Assembly: GCA_017860075.1 (NCBI GenBank) | Contig: JAFNAH010000061.1 | Span: forward strand, 1-7,725 | Length of the DNA: 7,725 nt | Direction: 5' to 3' | Source: Acidobacteriota bacterium | GTDB lineage: Bacteria; Acidobacteriota; UBA6911 | Part shown: positions 1 to 6,277 of the stretch, piece after piece | Layout: each line of letters starts with the position of its first letter | How positions within the stretch are numbered: the stretch's first letter is position 1 | The notes under the pieces: model-generated | Seen by the model: only the letters and a program-made list of their open reading frames with translations | Told to the model about the DNA's origin: nothing | Databases searched by the model: none | Made by a program: the position numbers and the translations under genes

Positions 1-2526
1 GCTGAACAGGCCCGCGTGACCCGCCACACCCCCCATGGCGAAGGCGTTCTCGTCATGCACTTCGCCCCTGACGACGCGCTTGCGCCAGGGGTCATCCTCA
101 GTTGGCGCGATGCGGTTCAGGTATGACTTGTTGGGCCGGTAGAAGGTGGATTTCATGCCGAGCGGTTTGAACAGATTCTGCGCCACATATTGGTCCAGGG
201 GACGGCCTGAGGCGCGTCGGATGATCTCGCCCATGAGGACCATTCCCAGGTCGCTGTATTGAACCCTTGCGCCGGGTTCGAACTCCAGGGGCGCCGCGCA
301 CACCGTGGCCAGCATCTGGTCGTAGCCCTGCACTTCCTTGTATAGCTGCAGGAAGGCGGGCAGTCCGGAGGAGTGGGTCAGGAGATGCTGCACGAGGACC
401 TTCTCCTTGTTCGGACCCTCGAACTCCGGGATGTAATCCTGGACGCGAGCGCCCAACAGGAGCCGGCCTGACTCGGCCAGCATCATGGCGGCCGGGGTCG
501 TGGAGGTCGCCTTCGATACCGAAGCCAGGTCATAGATCGTGTCACCTGTGACTTTCGGCGAGCCCGGTTGATAGTCCAACGAGCCGGCGGCAGTGTCGAG
601 AACGATGCTCCCGCGATAACCGACGATGAGAGCGGCCCCCGGGAATGCTTTGGACTCAACGGCCTTTGCCAGCTGGTCCTCGACCTCGCGGAACGCGTCC
701 TGCCGCAGGCCGAGCGCTTCGGGCGTGGCGTGGCGCAGCGTCATATCAAGCCTGGGAACCTGTACGCCATCCCCAGCCTTGCACAGGCCCGGCACGGACA
801 CCGGCATCTTCCCGGAGAACGCAATCTCGCCCGAGATCGCCCTGGCGGCAGCCAGTTGGGAGACGTCCGAGTAACTGAACGTGCACACGCATGCGTCGGC
901 CTGTGGAAAGGCTCTCAGCAGGTAAGGGCTGCCGAGAGCGACCCAAATCACGGGCTTACCCGAAGTGAGCAGCCGTTCGATGATCCACCTCTGGTTATCC
1001 GTGAGGGCGAAGTTCCCCTTGCCTGAAATGACACGCACGAGGCTCGCCACGATCAGTACGTCCATTTCGGAGGCGGCGTTCCCGACTGCATCGATCAGGT
1101 CTTCGGAGCTCCGGGGATCGATCGACATGGTCCTGCAGGACGGGAACCGTCGCTTCATTTCCGACTGGAATGCAGCCGCGGGTGCGGTGTCCAGGTCGGA
1201 AGAGACTGCAAGGCTCAGGACTCTCGGCGGATTCACGGGATTCAGCGGCAGCAGGCGCTTCTCGTCCTTGACCAGAGTGATAGAACGATCAGCAATCTGC
1301 CGGGATATTCTGCGGCTCTCCGGCGAGGCCACAACCTCCCGGATGCGGGCAAGCGACACGGAACGGTTGCGGTGCAATCCCAGCCTGGTCTTCGCCTCCA
1401 GGATCTTCGTGACGGACCTGTCGATCCGGCGCTCCGGGATCTCGCCCCTTCGAACCGCTCTTACCACCTCGTTGACAGCCACGTCCGAATCCGGGGAGAG
1501 AAGGAGCATGTCCGCGCCCGCTTTCAATGCACGGACCGCAGCCAGCCCTGTCCAATAGCGGGCTGTAATGCCGCCCATCTCGAGCGCGTCCGTCACTATC
1601 AACCCCTCGAAGTGCAGTGTGTTGCGCAGGAGGTCGGTCAGGATATTCGGAGACAAAGTAGCCGGCAGGCCGGGATCTCCGGTCAGCCGTGGGACCGCGA
1701 TATGGGCTGTCATGATCGAATCCACGCCGGCTTCGATCGCGCGCCGGAAGGGGACTAACTCGACCTCATCCAGCCTCTGCCGGTCCGAGGGAATGACAGC
1801 CAATCCGATGTGGGAATCTGTCGCTGTGTCCCCGTGCCCGGGGAAGTGCTTGGCAGTTGTCAAGACGCCGTTGTTGCGTGCACCGCGGATGAACGCGGCG
1901 CCGAGACGCGCAACGAGCTGCGGGTCCTCGCCGAAAGAGCGGATGTTGATTACCGGATTGTCGGGGTTGTTGTTCACATCCACCACGGGTGCGTAGATCC
2001 AGTGCACTCCGAGGGCGCGGGCTTCTCTCGCCGTGATCGCCCCTTCCTGGTATGCGAACTCCTCGGACCCGGTTGCACCGATCGCCATGGTCCAGGGAAA
2101 CGACGTGGTGTCTTCGATTCGGAACGAAACTCCGCGCTCGAAGTCGGCTGAGACTATGAGCGGCAACTTCGAGATTCCCTGGAGCTCGTTGAGCAGGACG
2201 GCGGATTCGTAGATGTTGCCGGCAAAAAGAACCGCCCCTCCCACGCGATTCTCAAGGATTTGCTGCCTGAGCGCCTGGAAGTCCCCGCTTTCACGATTCA
2301 GGAAACGACCCGTTACGCGAATCTGCAACAACTGGCCGACCTTCTCCCGTAGCGACATTGTCTGAAGTGTCTTCTTTACCCATGCCGTGTCCGGCTGCCC
2401 CAGTTTCCCCGGGGGTTCGGCGGCTTTTGTCCCGGTCTTCCGCTGCGGTAGCGCCGGTGCCACGGTGGATAGAACACAAACCAAGACTGCCAGGGCGACG
2501 GTCGAGCTGCGGCTGAGGTGTTTCAT
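1..2526 (-). CDS. Secreted GH3 beta-N-acetylglucosaminidase (NagZ-like) fused to AmiE/class-C beta-lactamase-like serine hydrolase; 3' end cut by window edge
   Basis: The frame is open for 842 codons and leaves the window without a stop. Residues 1-25 look like a Sec signal peptide (basic start, hydrophobic 9-22, cleavage after APA 23-25). A GH3 N-terminal domain spans about 50-385, with EKVGQLLQ 61-68, RSFGEDP 196-202, KHFPGHGD 226-233, the NagZ-type Asp-His pair D237/H239, and nucleophile D313 in VTDALEM. A GH3 C-terminal-like domain spans about 410-590. From about 600 there is a beta-lactamase/AmiE-type hydrolase: SVSK 669-672 (catalytic Ser and Lys), YSD 757-759 in the YxN position, and HAG 837-839 as third motif, just before the edge. 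By family, NagZ removes GlcNAc from muropeptides and AmiE then cuts MurNAc from L-Ala, so one exported protein may do both steps. The start is fixed by an in-frame TGA at 2533-2535. No clear Shine-Dalgarno is seen. Roughly 100-150 residues are probably missing. The domains are clear; substrate is inferred. Confidence 0.93.
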   Translation of the reverse strand, partial: MKHLSRSSTVALAVLVCVLSTVAPALPQRKTGTKAAEPPGKLGQPDTAWVKKTLQTMSLREKVGQLLQIRVTGRFLNRESGDFQALRQQILENRVGGAVLFAGNIYESAVLLNELQGISKLPLIVSADFERGVSFRIEDTTSFPWTMAIGATGSEEFAYQEGAITAREARALGVHWIYAPVVDVNNNPDNPVINIRSFGEDPQLVARLGAAFIRGARNNGVLTTAKHFPGHGDTATDSHIGLAVIPSDRQRLDEVELVPFRRAIEAGVDSIMTAHIAVPRLTGDPGLPATLSPNILTDLLRNTLHFEGLIVTDALEMGGITARYWTGLAAVRALKAGADMLLLSPDSDVAVNEVVRAVRRGEIPERRIDRSVTKILEAKTRLGLHRNRSVSLARIREVVASPESRRISRQIADRSITLVKDEKRLLPLNPVNPPRVLSLAVSSDLDTAPAAAFQSEMKRRFPSCRTMSIDPRSSEDLIDAVGNAASEMDVLIVASLVRVISGKGNFALTDNQRWIIERLLTSGKPVIWVALGSPYLLRAFPQADACVCTFSYSDVSQLAAARAISGEIAFSGKMPVSVPGLCKAGDGVQVPRLDMTLRHATPEALGLRQDAFREVEDQLAKAVESKAFPGAALIVGYRGSIVLDTAAGSLDYQPGSPKVTGDTIYDLASVSKATSTTPAAMMLAESGRLLLGARVQDYIPEFEGPNKEKVLVQHLLTHSSGLPAFLQLYKEVQGYDQMLATVCAAPLEFEPGARVQYSDLGMVLMGEIIRRASGRPLDQYVAQNLFKPLGMKSTFYRPNKSYLNRIAPTEDDPWRKRVVRGEVHDENAFAMGGVAGHAGLFS

Positions 2527-2617
2527 AGGTTGTCAAGAATACAATGCCGGCGGCCAACCGTCATAACCGAATCCGCTATTCCCTGTGTTCTCAGAATCCC
2601 GGGAGACTGCATTTAGT

Positions 2618-2648
2618 AGTTTGCATCATGGGGCAGTTGATGCAGACT
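2618..2648 (+). promoter_or_regulatory. Leader hairpin or operator dyad before the GT2 gene
   Basis: Arms AGTTTGCATCA (2618-2628) and TGATGCAGACT (2638-2648) match in 10 of 11 positions. The exception is a G-U wobble in RNA, so an 11-bp stem with a 9-base loop (TGGGGCAGT) forms. The right arm ends 7 bases before the ATG at 2656, where the ribosome would land. No T-run follows, so it is not a terminator. It could gate translation if transcribed. It could also be a protein-binding dyad if the weak TTCTCA/TTTAGT promoter-like pair (2588-2593 and 2612-2617, 18-base spacer) is used. Confidence 0.5.
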
Positions 2649-2655
2649 GAAAGCC

Positions 2656-3468
2656 ATGTCGACCGGGCAGTCCGCCGAATCCGGCCTTTCACCTGCACAG
2701 CCAGGATCTCTCCGGGACACATCGGGATCGCAGACAGTCCTCGTCGTGCTGCCGGCCTACAACGAAGCGGTGAGTCTCGCTGCGGTCCTGCAAGCGCTGG
2801 ACCGGGCCGGCCTGGAATCGGGAATGTCGTTGCGACTGATCGTCGTGAACGACGGCAGCAGCGACTCGACGGGCGAAGTCGCGCGGAGTTACCGGGGATC
2901 CGTACCCCTCACCCTCATCGACCACCCGCACAATCTCGGCCTGGGCGCGGCAATCCGCAGCGGCCTCCTGACGGCAGTCGATCTTGCCTCCGACCAGGAC
3001 ATCGTTGTGACCATGGATGCTGACGATACCCACACGCCCCTGGCCATTGCCCAGATGGTCACACGCATCAACGAGGGGTTCGACGTGCTGATTGCTTCGC
3101 GCTACCAGCCGGGCTCGTCCGTTATCGGCGTCCCTGTCCACCGTCGATTCCTGAGTTATGCAGCTTCGTCGCTGTTCCAGCTGGTCTTCCCGATCCCCGG
3201 GGTGCGAGATTTCACGTGCGGCTACCGCGCGTATCGGGCGTCTGTCCTGCGTCAGGCCTTCACGCGCTACCGCGAGGAGTTCATCAATGAGGAAGGATTC
3301 CAGTGCATGGTGGACATCCTCCTGAAGCTGCGCCGCATGAACCTGAGGTTCAGCGAGGTTCCGCTGGTGCTTCGATACGACCGCAAAGGAGGCAAGAGCA
3401 AGATGAAAGTTCTCAGGACCTCGCTCAGGACCCTGAGGCTGATGGTCCGGCGCAGGCTCGAGTCCTGA
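2656..3468 (+). CDS. GT2 family glycosyltransferase, DPM1-like polyprenyl-phosphate sugar synthase
   Basis: This 270-residue protein has a GT-A fold signature: VVLPAYNE around 30-37, VVNDGSSDST 63-72, the metal-binding DxD as DAD 121-123 in MDADDTH, ASRYQPGS 147-154, and DFTCGYRAYR 185-194. The C-terminal RKGGKSKMKV (243-252) resembles the GGSK motif of dolichyl-phosphate mannose synthases. No membrane segment follows the catalytic domain, so it resembles the soluble DPM1 type rather than the GtrB/ArnC types with C-terminal helices. By family it would transfer a hexose from a nucleotide sugar to polyprenyl phosphate at the inner membrane face. The sugar cannot be read from sequence. The start is limited by an in-frame TGA at 2638-2640. 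A Shine-Dalgarno is weak or absent, and the upstream hairpin may matter. It is the first gene of a likely operon, 61 bases before a methyltransferase and in the same cluster as a GT-C enzyme that could use its product. Confidence 0.93.
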   Translation: MSTGQSAESGLSPAQPGSLRDTSGSQTVLVVLPAYNEAVSLAAVLQALDRAGLESGMSLRLIVVNDGSSDSTGEVARSYRGSVPLTLIDHPHNLGLGAAIRSGLLTAVDLASDQDIVVTMDADDTHTPLAIAQMVTRINEGFDVLIASRYQPGSSVIGVPVHRRFLSYAASSLFQLVFPIPGVRDFTCGYRAYRASVLRQAFTRYREEFINEEGFQCMVDILLKLRRMNLRFSEVPLVLRYDRKGGKSKMKVLRTSLRTLRLMVRRRLES

Positions 3469-3484
3469 CCGGCGATTGCCGGTC
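3467..3484 (+). repeat. Perfect 7-bp hairpin across the GT2 stop codon
   Basis: GACCGGC (3467-3473), loop GATT, and GCCGGTC (3478-3484) form a perfect stem that includes two bases of the TGA stop. A short CGGTT-G-AACCG dyad follows directly. There is no T-run, so a strong terminator is unlikely. It could pause polymerase or protect the upstream message, or be chance in GC-rich DNA. Confidence 0.4.
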
Positions 3485-3529
3485 GGTTGAACCGCTCAGG
3501 GGCCTTCCTCGCGCGGCCAGGATTACGCC

Positions 3530-4168
3530 ATGGCGTTTGATCGTTCCTATTTCGAGACCCAATACGCGAGCTACGAGCGTCAGAATCCGCCTCGCAAGAT
3601 GGCGTTCTATAGACGCCTGGCGGAGGCCGCGGCCGCCGATTGTGCGAACCCGCGGATCCTGGATATAGGCTGCGCGTTCGGGTTCTTCCTTTCCACACTG
3701 GGCTCCCGCTGGGAGCGATTCGGTATCGATGCCAGCGAGTATGCGATCACACGCGCCAGGGAGCGCGTGCCGGACGCCAGGTTCGCCGTCACGACGTCGT
3801 CGGAACTCGTGTTTTCCGCACCCTTTGATGTGATCACTGCTTTCGACGTGCTGGAGCATATCCCCGCTCCGGATGAGGTATTGGAGCGAATTGCCGCGGC
3901 CCTCCGGCCCCGCGCGGGTTTTCTATTCGTCGTACCGGTGTATGACGGACTCACGGGGCCTGTGATCCGGCACCTGGATCGCGACCCGACGCACCTCCAC
4001 AAGAGAGAGAGGGATTTCTGGCTCGAAATGGCAGGCGCTCGTTTTCGAATTGTCGACTGGTGGGGGATCTACAGGTACCTGCTGCCGGGCGGATTCTATT
4101 GCCACCTGGTGACGAGATCCTTCAGGCGGCACACCCCGGCGATCGCATGTTTTGCCCGACTCCCGTAG
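3530..4168 (+). CDS. Class I SAM-dependent methyltransferase
   Basis: This 212-residue protein has the Rossmann-type methyltransferase motifs in order: motif I ILDIGCAFG 43-51 (SAM-binding glycine loop), GIDASEYAI 65-73 with the acidic residue that binds the SAM ribose, FDVITAFDVLEHI 99-111 (motif II plus the usual LEH), and LRPRAGFLFVVPV 125-137. A DPTHLHKRERDFW segment (152-164) resembles the THxH-like stretch of methyltransferases found in glycan gene clusters. An AGGA at 3519-3522, seven bases before the ATG, supports the start. The gene lies between a GT2 and a GT-C gene, and the latter begins ten bases after its stop, so co-transcription and translational coupling are likely. A sugar, glycan or lipid substrate is inferred from context only; nothing seen tells O-, N- or C-methylation apart. 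Confidence 0.92.
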   Translation: MAFDRSYFETQYASYERQNPPRKMAFYRRLAEAAAADCANPRILDIGCAFGFFLSTLGSRWERFGIDASEYAITRARERVPDARFAVTTSSELVFSAPFDVITAFDVLEHIPAPDEVLERIAAALRPRAGFLFVVPVYDGLTGPVIRHLDRDPTHLHKRERDFWLEMAGARFRIVDWWGIYRYLLPGGFYCHLVTRSFRRHTPAIACFARLP

Positions 4169-4171
4169 AGG
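4168..4171 (+). promoter_or_regulatory. Ribosome binding site that sets the GT-C gene start
   Basis: GAGG lies seven bases before ATG 4179-4181 and overlaps the last base of the methyltransferase stop codon. It favours this ATG over an in-frame TTG at 4152, which would overlap the upstream gene and has no comparable site. Confidence 0.6.
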
Positions 4172-4178
4172 CGGTGTA

Positions 4179-5795
4179 ATGCTGCTGGAAATACTCGAGC
4201 GGATCCGGAAACCGGCGGCGGCTGTCCTGCTATCCTGGGCAATCCTGCTGAATCTTCGTTTCTTCGTATCCGCCGGACCCCTGTGGCGCGATGAGGCCAA
4301 CAGTGTCCAACAGGCATGCCTGCCCGGGTGGAATTCGGTTGTCGACTCCCTGCAGTACGATTCATTTCCCGTTCTGTATCCTGCCGTTCTCAGGGTGTGG
4401 ACATCGATTCCGCTCCTGGCCGGCGATCCCGCTCTCAGGGTGATGGGTTTGCTCACCGGTCTGGCCTTGCTGATCTCGATCTGCCTCGTGTGCCGCCTCT
4501 TCGGCTCACGACTCCCGGTCGTTGCGCTCGTTCTTGCCGGAGCCGATCCCGTTCTCATTTCCGAGGCGTGCAGCATCCGGCCATACGGCCTGACGCTGGT
4601 TGCACTCCTTTGGGCCTTCGCCGCGCATGGCATGTGCCTGATGCGATATTCGAGGCGCTGGCTCCTGGTTGCGTCCATCGCCTCGATTTTCGCCGTGCAG
4701 CTCAGTTACAGCAGCGCTTTCTTCATCGCCGCCTTCGGCCTGACGGCTGCAGGGTTGGCTCTGCGGCAACGGGAAAGACAGCTGGCCCTCTCAGTGCTCA
4801 TTCCCGGAATCGTTGCCGCGCTGACCCTGCTTCCGTACCTGCCTGCGATTCAGCGCGCGAGAAGCTGGGTGGTGTTGCTGCACTACCGTGTGGACTGGAT
4901 GCAGTTCTGCGCGTCGTATGCGAAGGAGCATACGCCGGTCCTGCCTTTGATCTGGATCATGTTCCTGGCACTCGCGTGTGTCACGGTGTTCCTTCGCAGG
5001 CAGAGGGGCACGAGTTCTCCACCCGCACCCGCATCCGCACGCTATGCCACGGGCGTGGCAGCCCTGGCTCTTGTGTCGCAGGTGGCTTTCGTCGAGTTGA
5101 TGAAGGTGCCGCCGTTCCCGCGCTATTTTCTGCCGGTACTGCTGTTCATTGCGATTGCCCTGCAACTGCTGTTCGATAGAGCGCCACGCACAAGCCATGT
5201 CGTGCTTGCGGTCATGGCATTACTACTGACCGCATGGCCTGCCTGGTCCTGGCTCGGTCTGCGGCGAACCAACATGGACCGCGTGGCCCGGGTGTTGGGT
5301 CGCGAGGCCCGGGCAGAAGACCTTGTAATACTGTCACCGTGGTTTCTCCATCCGAGTTTTCAGCGCTACTACACCGGGCCGGTCGGTTGGATCACTGTCC
5401 CTGAATTGCCTGCTTCCCCCATTACGAGATACGACCTGTTCATGAAGGCGATGTTTCGGAATGTCTCGGCAGGAGACCTCGCCGCGCGTATCACGAACAC
5501 GCTCGCGAGAGGCGGAAGGCTGTGGCTGGTCTGCCAGGAGATCGGGTATGTGCCTGACGCCGGCCATCAACCTGAAGCACCTTCACCGCCGGCGAGAGTG
5601 AGCGGCGACGACTACGTCCGGTATCGGAGTTACTGGGAGCGTGAGGTCTGGTTTTTGTTGAAATCCTGCTGCCGTTCGCAGCAACTGTCTGTTTCGGCCT
5701 CCCCCCTCATATGGGGAGAGGAACGGTTGCTGCTGGCATTGTGGAGTCCCGGGCATCGGGAAAGTGAGGACCGGCTGAAGATTCAGATAAAATGA
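4179..5795 (+). CDS. Polytopic GT-C-like glycosyltransferase (GT39/ArnT-type architecture)
   Basis: This 538-residue membrane protein has about nine or ten hydrophobic helices between residues 13 and 360 and a soluble C-terminal part of about 175 residues. After helix 1, LWRDE (35-39) matches the acidic motif in the first outer loop of GT-C enzymes, where the Asp acts as catalytic base. SIRPYGL (132-138) fits the conserved Arg-Tyr element of the second loop in this group. These enzymes take a sugar from a polyprenyl-phosphate donor on the periplasmic side. That matches the DPM1-like enzyme encoded two genes upstream, which would make such a donor. Acceptor and sugar are unknown. The C-terminal part (about 361-538) has no motif I recognise. 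Start: ATG 4179 with GAGG seven bases upstream, ten bases after the methyltransferase stop; a TTG at 4152 would add nine residues. It is probably the last gene of the operon. Confidence 0.85.
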   Translation: MLLEILERIRKPAAAVLLSWAILLNLRFFVSAGPLWRDEANSVQQACLPGWNSVVDSLQYDSFPVLYPAVLRVWTSIPLLAGDPALRVMGLLTGLALLISICLVCRLFGSRLPVVALVLAGADPVLISEACSIRPYGLTLVALLWAFAAHGMCLMRYSRRWLLVASIASIFAVQLSYSSAFFIAAFGLTAAGLALRQRERQLALSVLIPGIVAALTLLPYLPAIQRARSWVVLLHYRVDWMQFCASYAKEHTPVLPLIWIMFLALACVTVFLRRQRGTSSPPAPASARYATGVAALALVSQVAFVELMKVPPFPRYFLPVLLFIAIALQLLFDRAPRTSHVVLAVMALLLTAWPAWSWLGLRRTNMDRVARVLGREARAEDLVILSPWFLHPSFQRYYTGPVGWITVPELPASPITRYDLFMKAMFRNVSAGDLAARITNTLARGGRLWLVCQEIGYVPDAGHQPEAPSPPARVSGDDYVRYRSYWEREVWFLLKSCCRSQQLSVSASPLIWGEERLLLALWSPGHRESEDRLKIQIK

Positions 5796-5803
5796 TCATT
5801 GCT

Positions 5804-5825
5804 TTTTGCAGGAATATCCGCAAAA
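5804..5825 (+). repeat. AT-rich inverted repeat between the GT-C gene and the HU gene
   Basis: TTTTGC (5804-5809) pairs with GCAAAA (5820-5825). Inside, GGA and TCC pair around an ATA loop, with one bulged A at 5810. It begins eight bases after the GT-C stop. No T-run follows on either strand, so it is a poor terminator; it may be an operator or a processing hairpin. The rest of 5796-5897 is less GC-rich than its surroundings and probably holds the HU promoter. I see no convincing -35/-10 pair; the best is TTGGAT 5851-5856 with TTACAT 5875-5880. Confidence 0.3.
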
Positions 5826-5897
5826 TGGCATTGGTATTGCCGCCTTGGGTTTGGATCCGGAAGAAGACGAAATGTTACATTTGACTATGGGGGTTTT

Positions 5898-6197
5898 ATG
5901 GCAGGGAAAGTGATGACTAAGAGCGCGCTCGTTGGCCACATCGCGGAGAAGACCGGTGTAACGAAGGTAGTGGCAAACTCGTTTCTCGATGTGCTGGTCG
6001 CCACGGCTTGCAGCGAAGCCAAGAAGAGCGGACAGTTTCCGGTGCCAGGTCTCGGGAAACTGGTGAAGGTTCAACGCAAGGCGCGCATGGGACGCAATCC
6101 TCAGACCGGCGAAGCGATCAGGATACCGGCTAAGACCGTGGTGAAGTTCCGCGTAGCCAAGGCCTGCAAGGACGCCATCGTGCCCCCGAAGAAGTAG
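5898..6197 (+). CDS. HU-family DNA-binding (nucleoid) protein
   Basis: This 99-residue protein matches the usual HU/IHF length. The N-terminal helices (MTKSALVGHIAEKTGVTK, 6-23) lead to VPGLGKLVKV (49-58) and the DNA-binding arm signature GRNPQTG (65-71), where P68 is the proline that intercalates at a DNA kink. The C-terminal block IPAKTVVKFRVAKACKDAI is typical of HU, and the tail is short and basic (PPKK). The GLGKLVKV form, in place of the classical GFGTF, belongs to a variant HU clade common in environmental phyla. The protein binds DNA as a dimer and bends it. Two starts are possible. ATG 5898 has a GGGGG run four bases upstream and gives MAGK-MTKS, as in related proteins. ATG 5913 has AGGG six bases upstream and would remove five residues. 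HU is probably a separate transcription unit, ended by the terminator just downstream. Confidence 0.95.
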   Translation: MAGKVMTKSALVGHIAEKTGVTKVVANSFLDVLVATACSEAKKSGQFPVPGLGKLVKVQRKARMGRNPQTGEAIRIPAKTVVKFRVAKACKDAIVPPKK

Positions 6198-6227
6198 CCT
6201 GGCGCGGGCATCTGAGTTTGAGCACCG

Positions 6228-6265
6228 GGGATTCGGTATCTCTTCGGATACCGAGTCCCTTGTTC
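6228..6265 (+). terminator. Rho-independent terminator after HU
   Basis: Arms 6228-6240 (GGGATTCGGTATC) and 6247-6259 (GATACCGAGTCCC) form a 13-bp stem with one G-U pair and a six-base loop (TCTTCG). The weak T-rich tail TTGTTC follows. It lies 30 bases after the HU stop and just before the end of the convergent gene at 6278. It could stop transcription in both directions, although no T-run follows on the minus strand. Confidence 0.75.
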
Positions 6266-6277
6266 AGCGCCGCCGTG

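Noticed and set aside
267..2151. Chain of plus-strand ORFs (267-551, 568-1026, 965-1558, 1372-1758, 1568-1996, 1810-2151)
   Set aside because: All lie antisense to the continuous 842-codon GH3/hydrolase frame, which holds every expected catalytic motif.
4152..4178. TTG start for the GT-C gene nine codons upstream
   Set aside because: It lies inside the methyltransferase gene without a Shine-Dalgarno, whereas ATG 4179 has GAGG at ideal spacing.
3923..5179. Long ORFs opposite or out of frame within the methyltransferase and GT-C genes (3923-4678 minus, 4316-5179 plus)
   Set aside because: Their translations are rich in Arg, Pro and Ser with no domain motifs, and they overlap genes with clear motifs. 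They are GC-driven shadows.
5799..5897. TTG start for HU adding 33 residues
   Set aside because: The added sequence is unlike HU N-termini and crosses the intergenic inverted repeat; 99 residues matches the family length.
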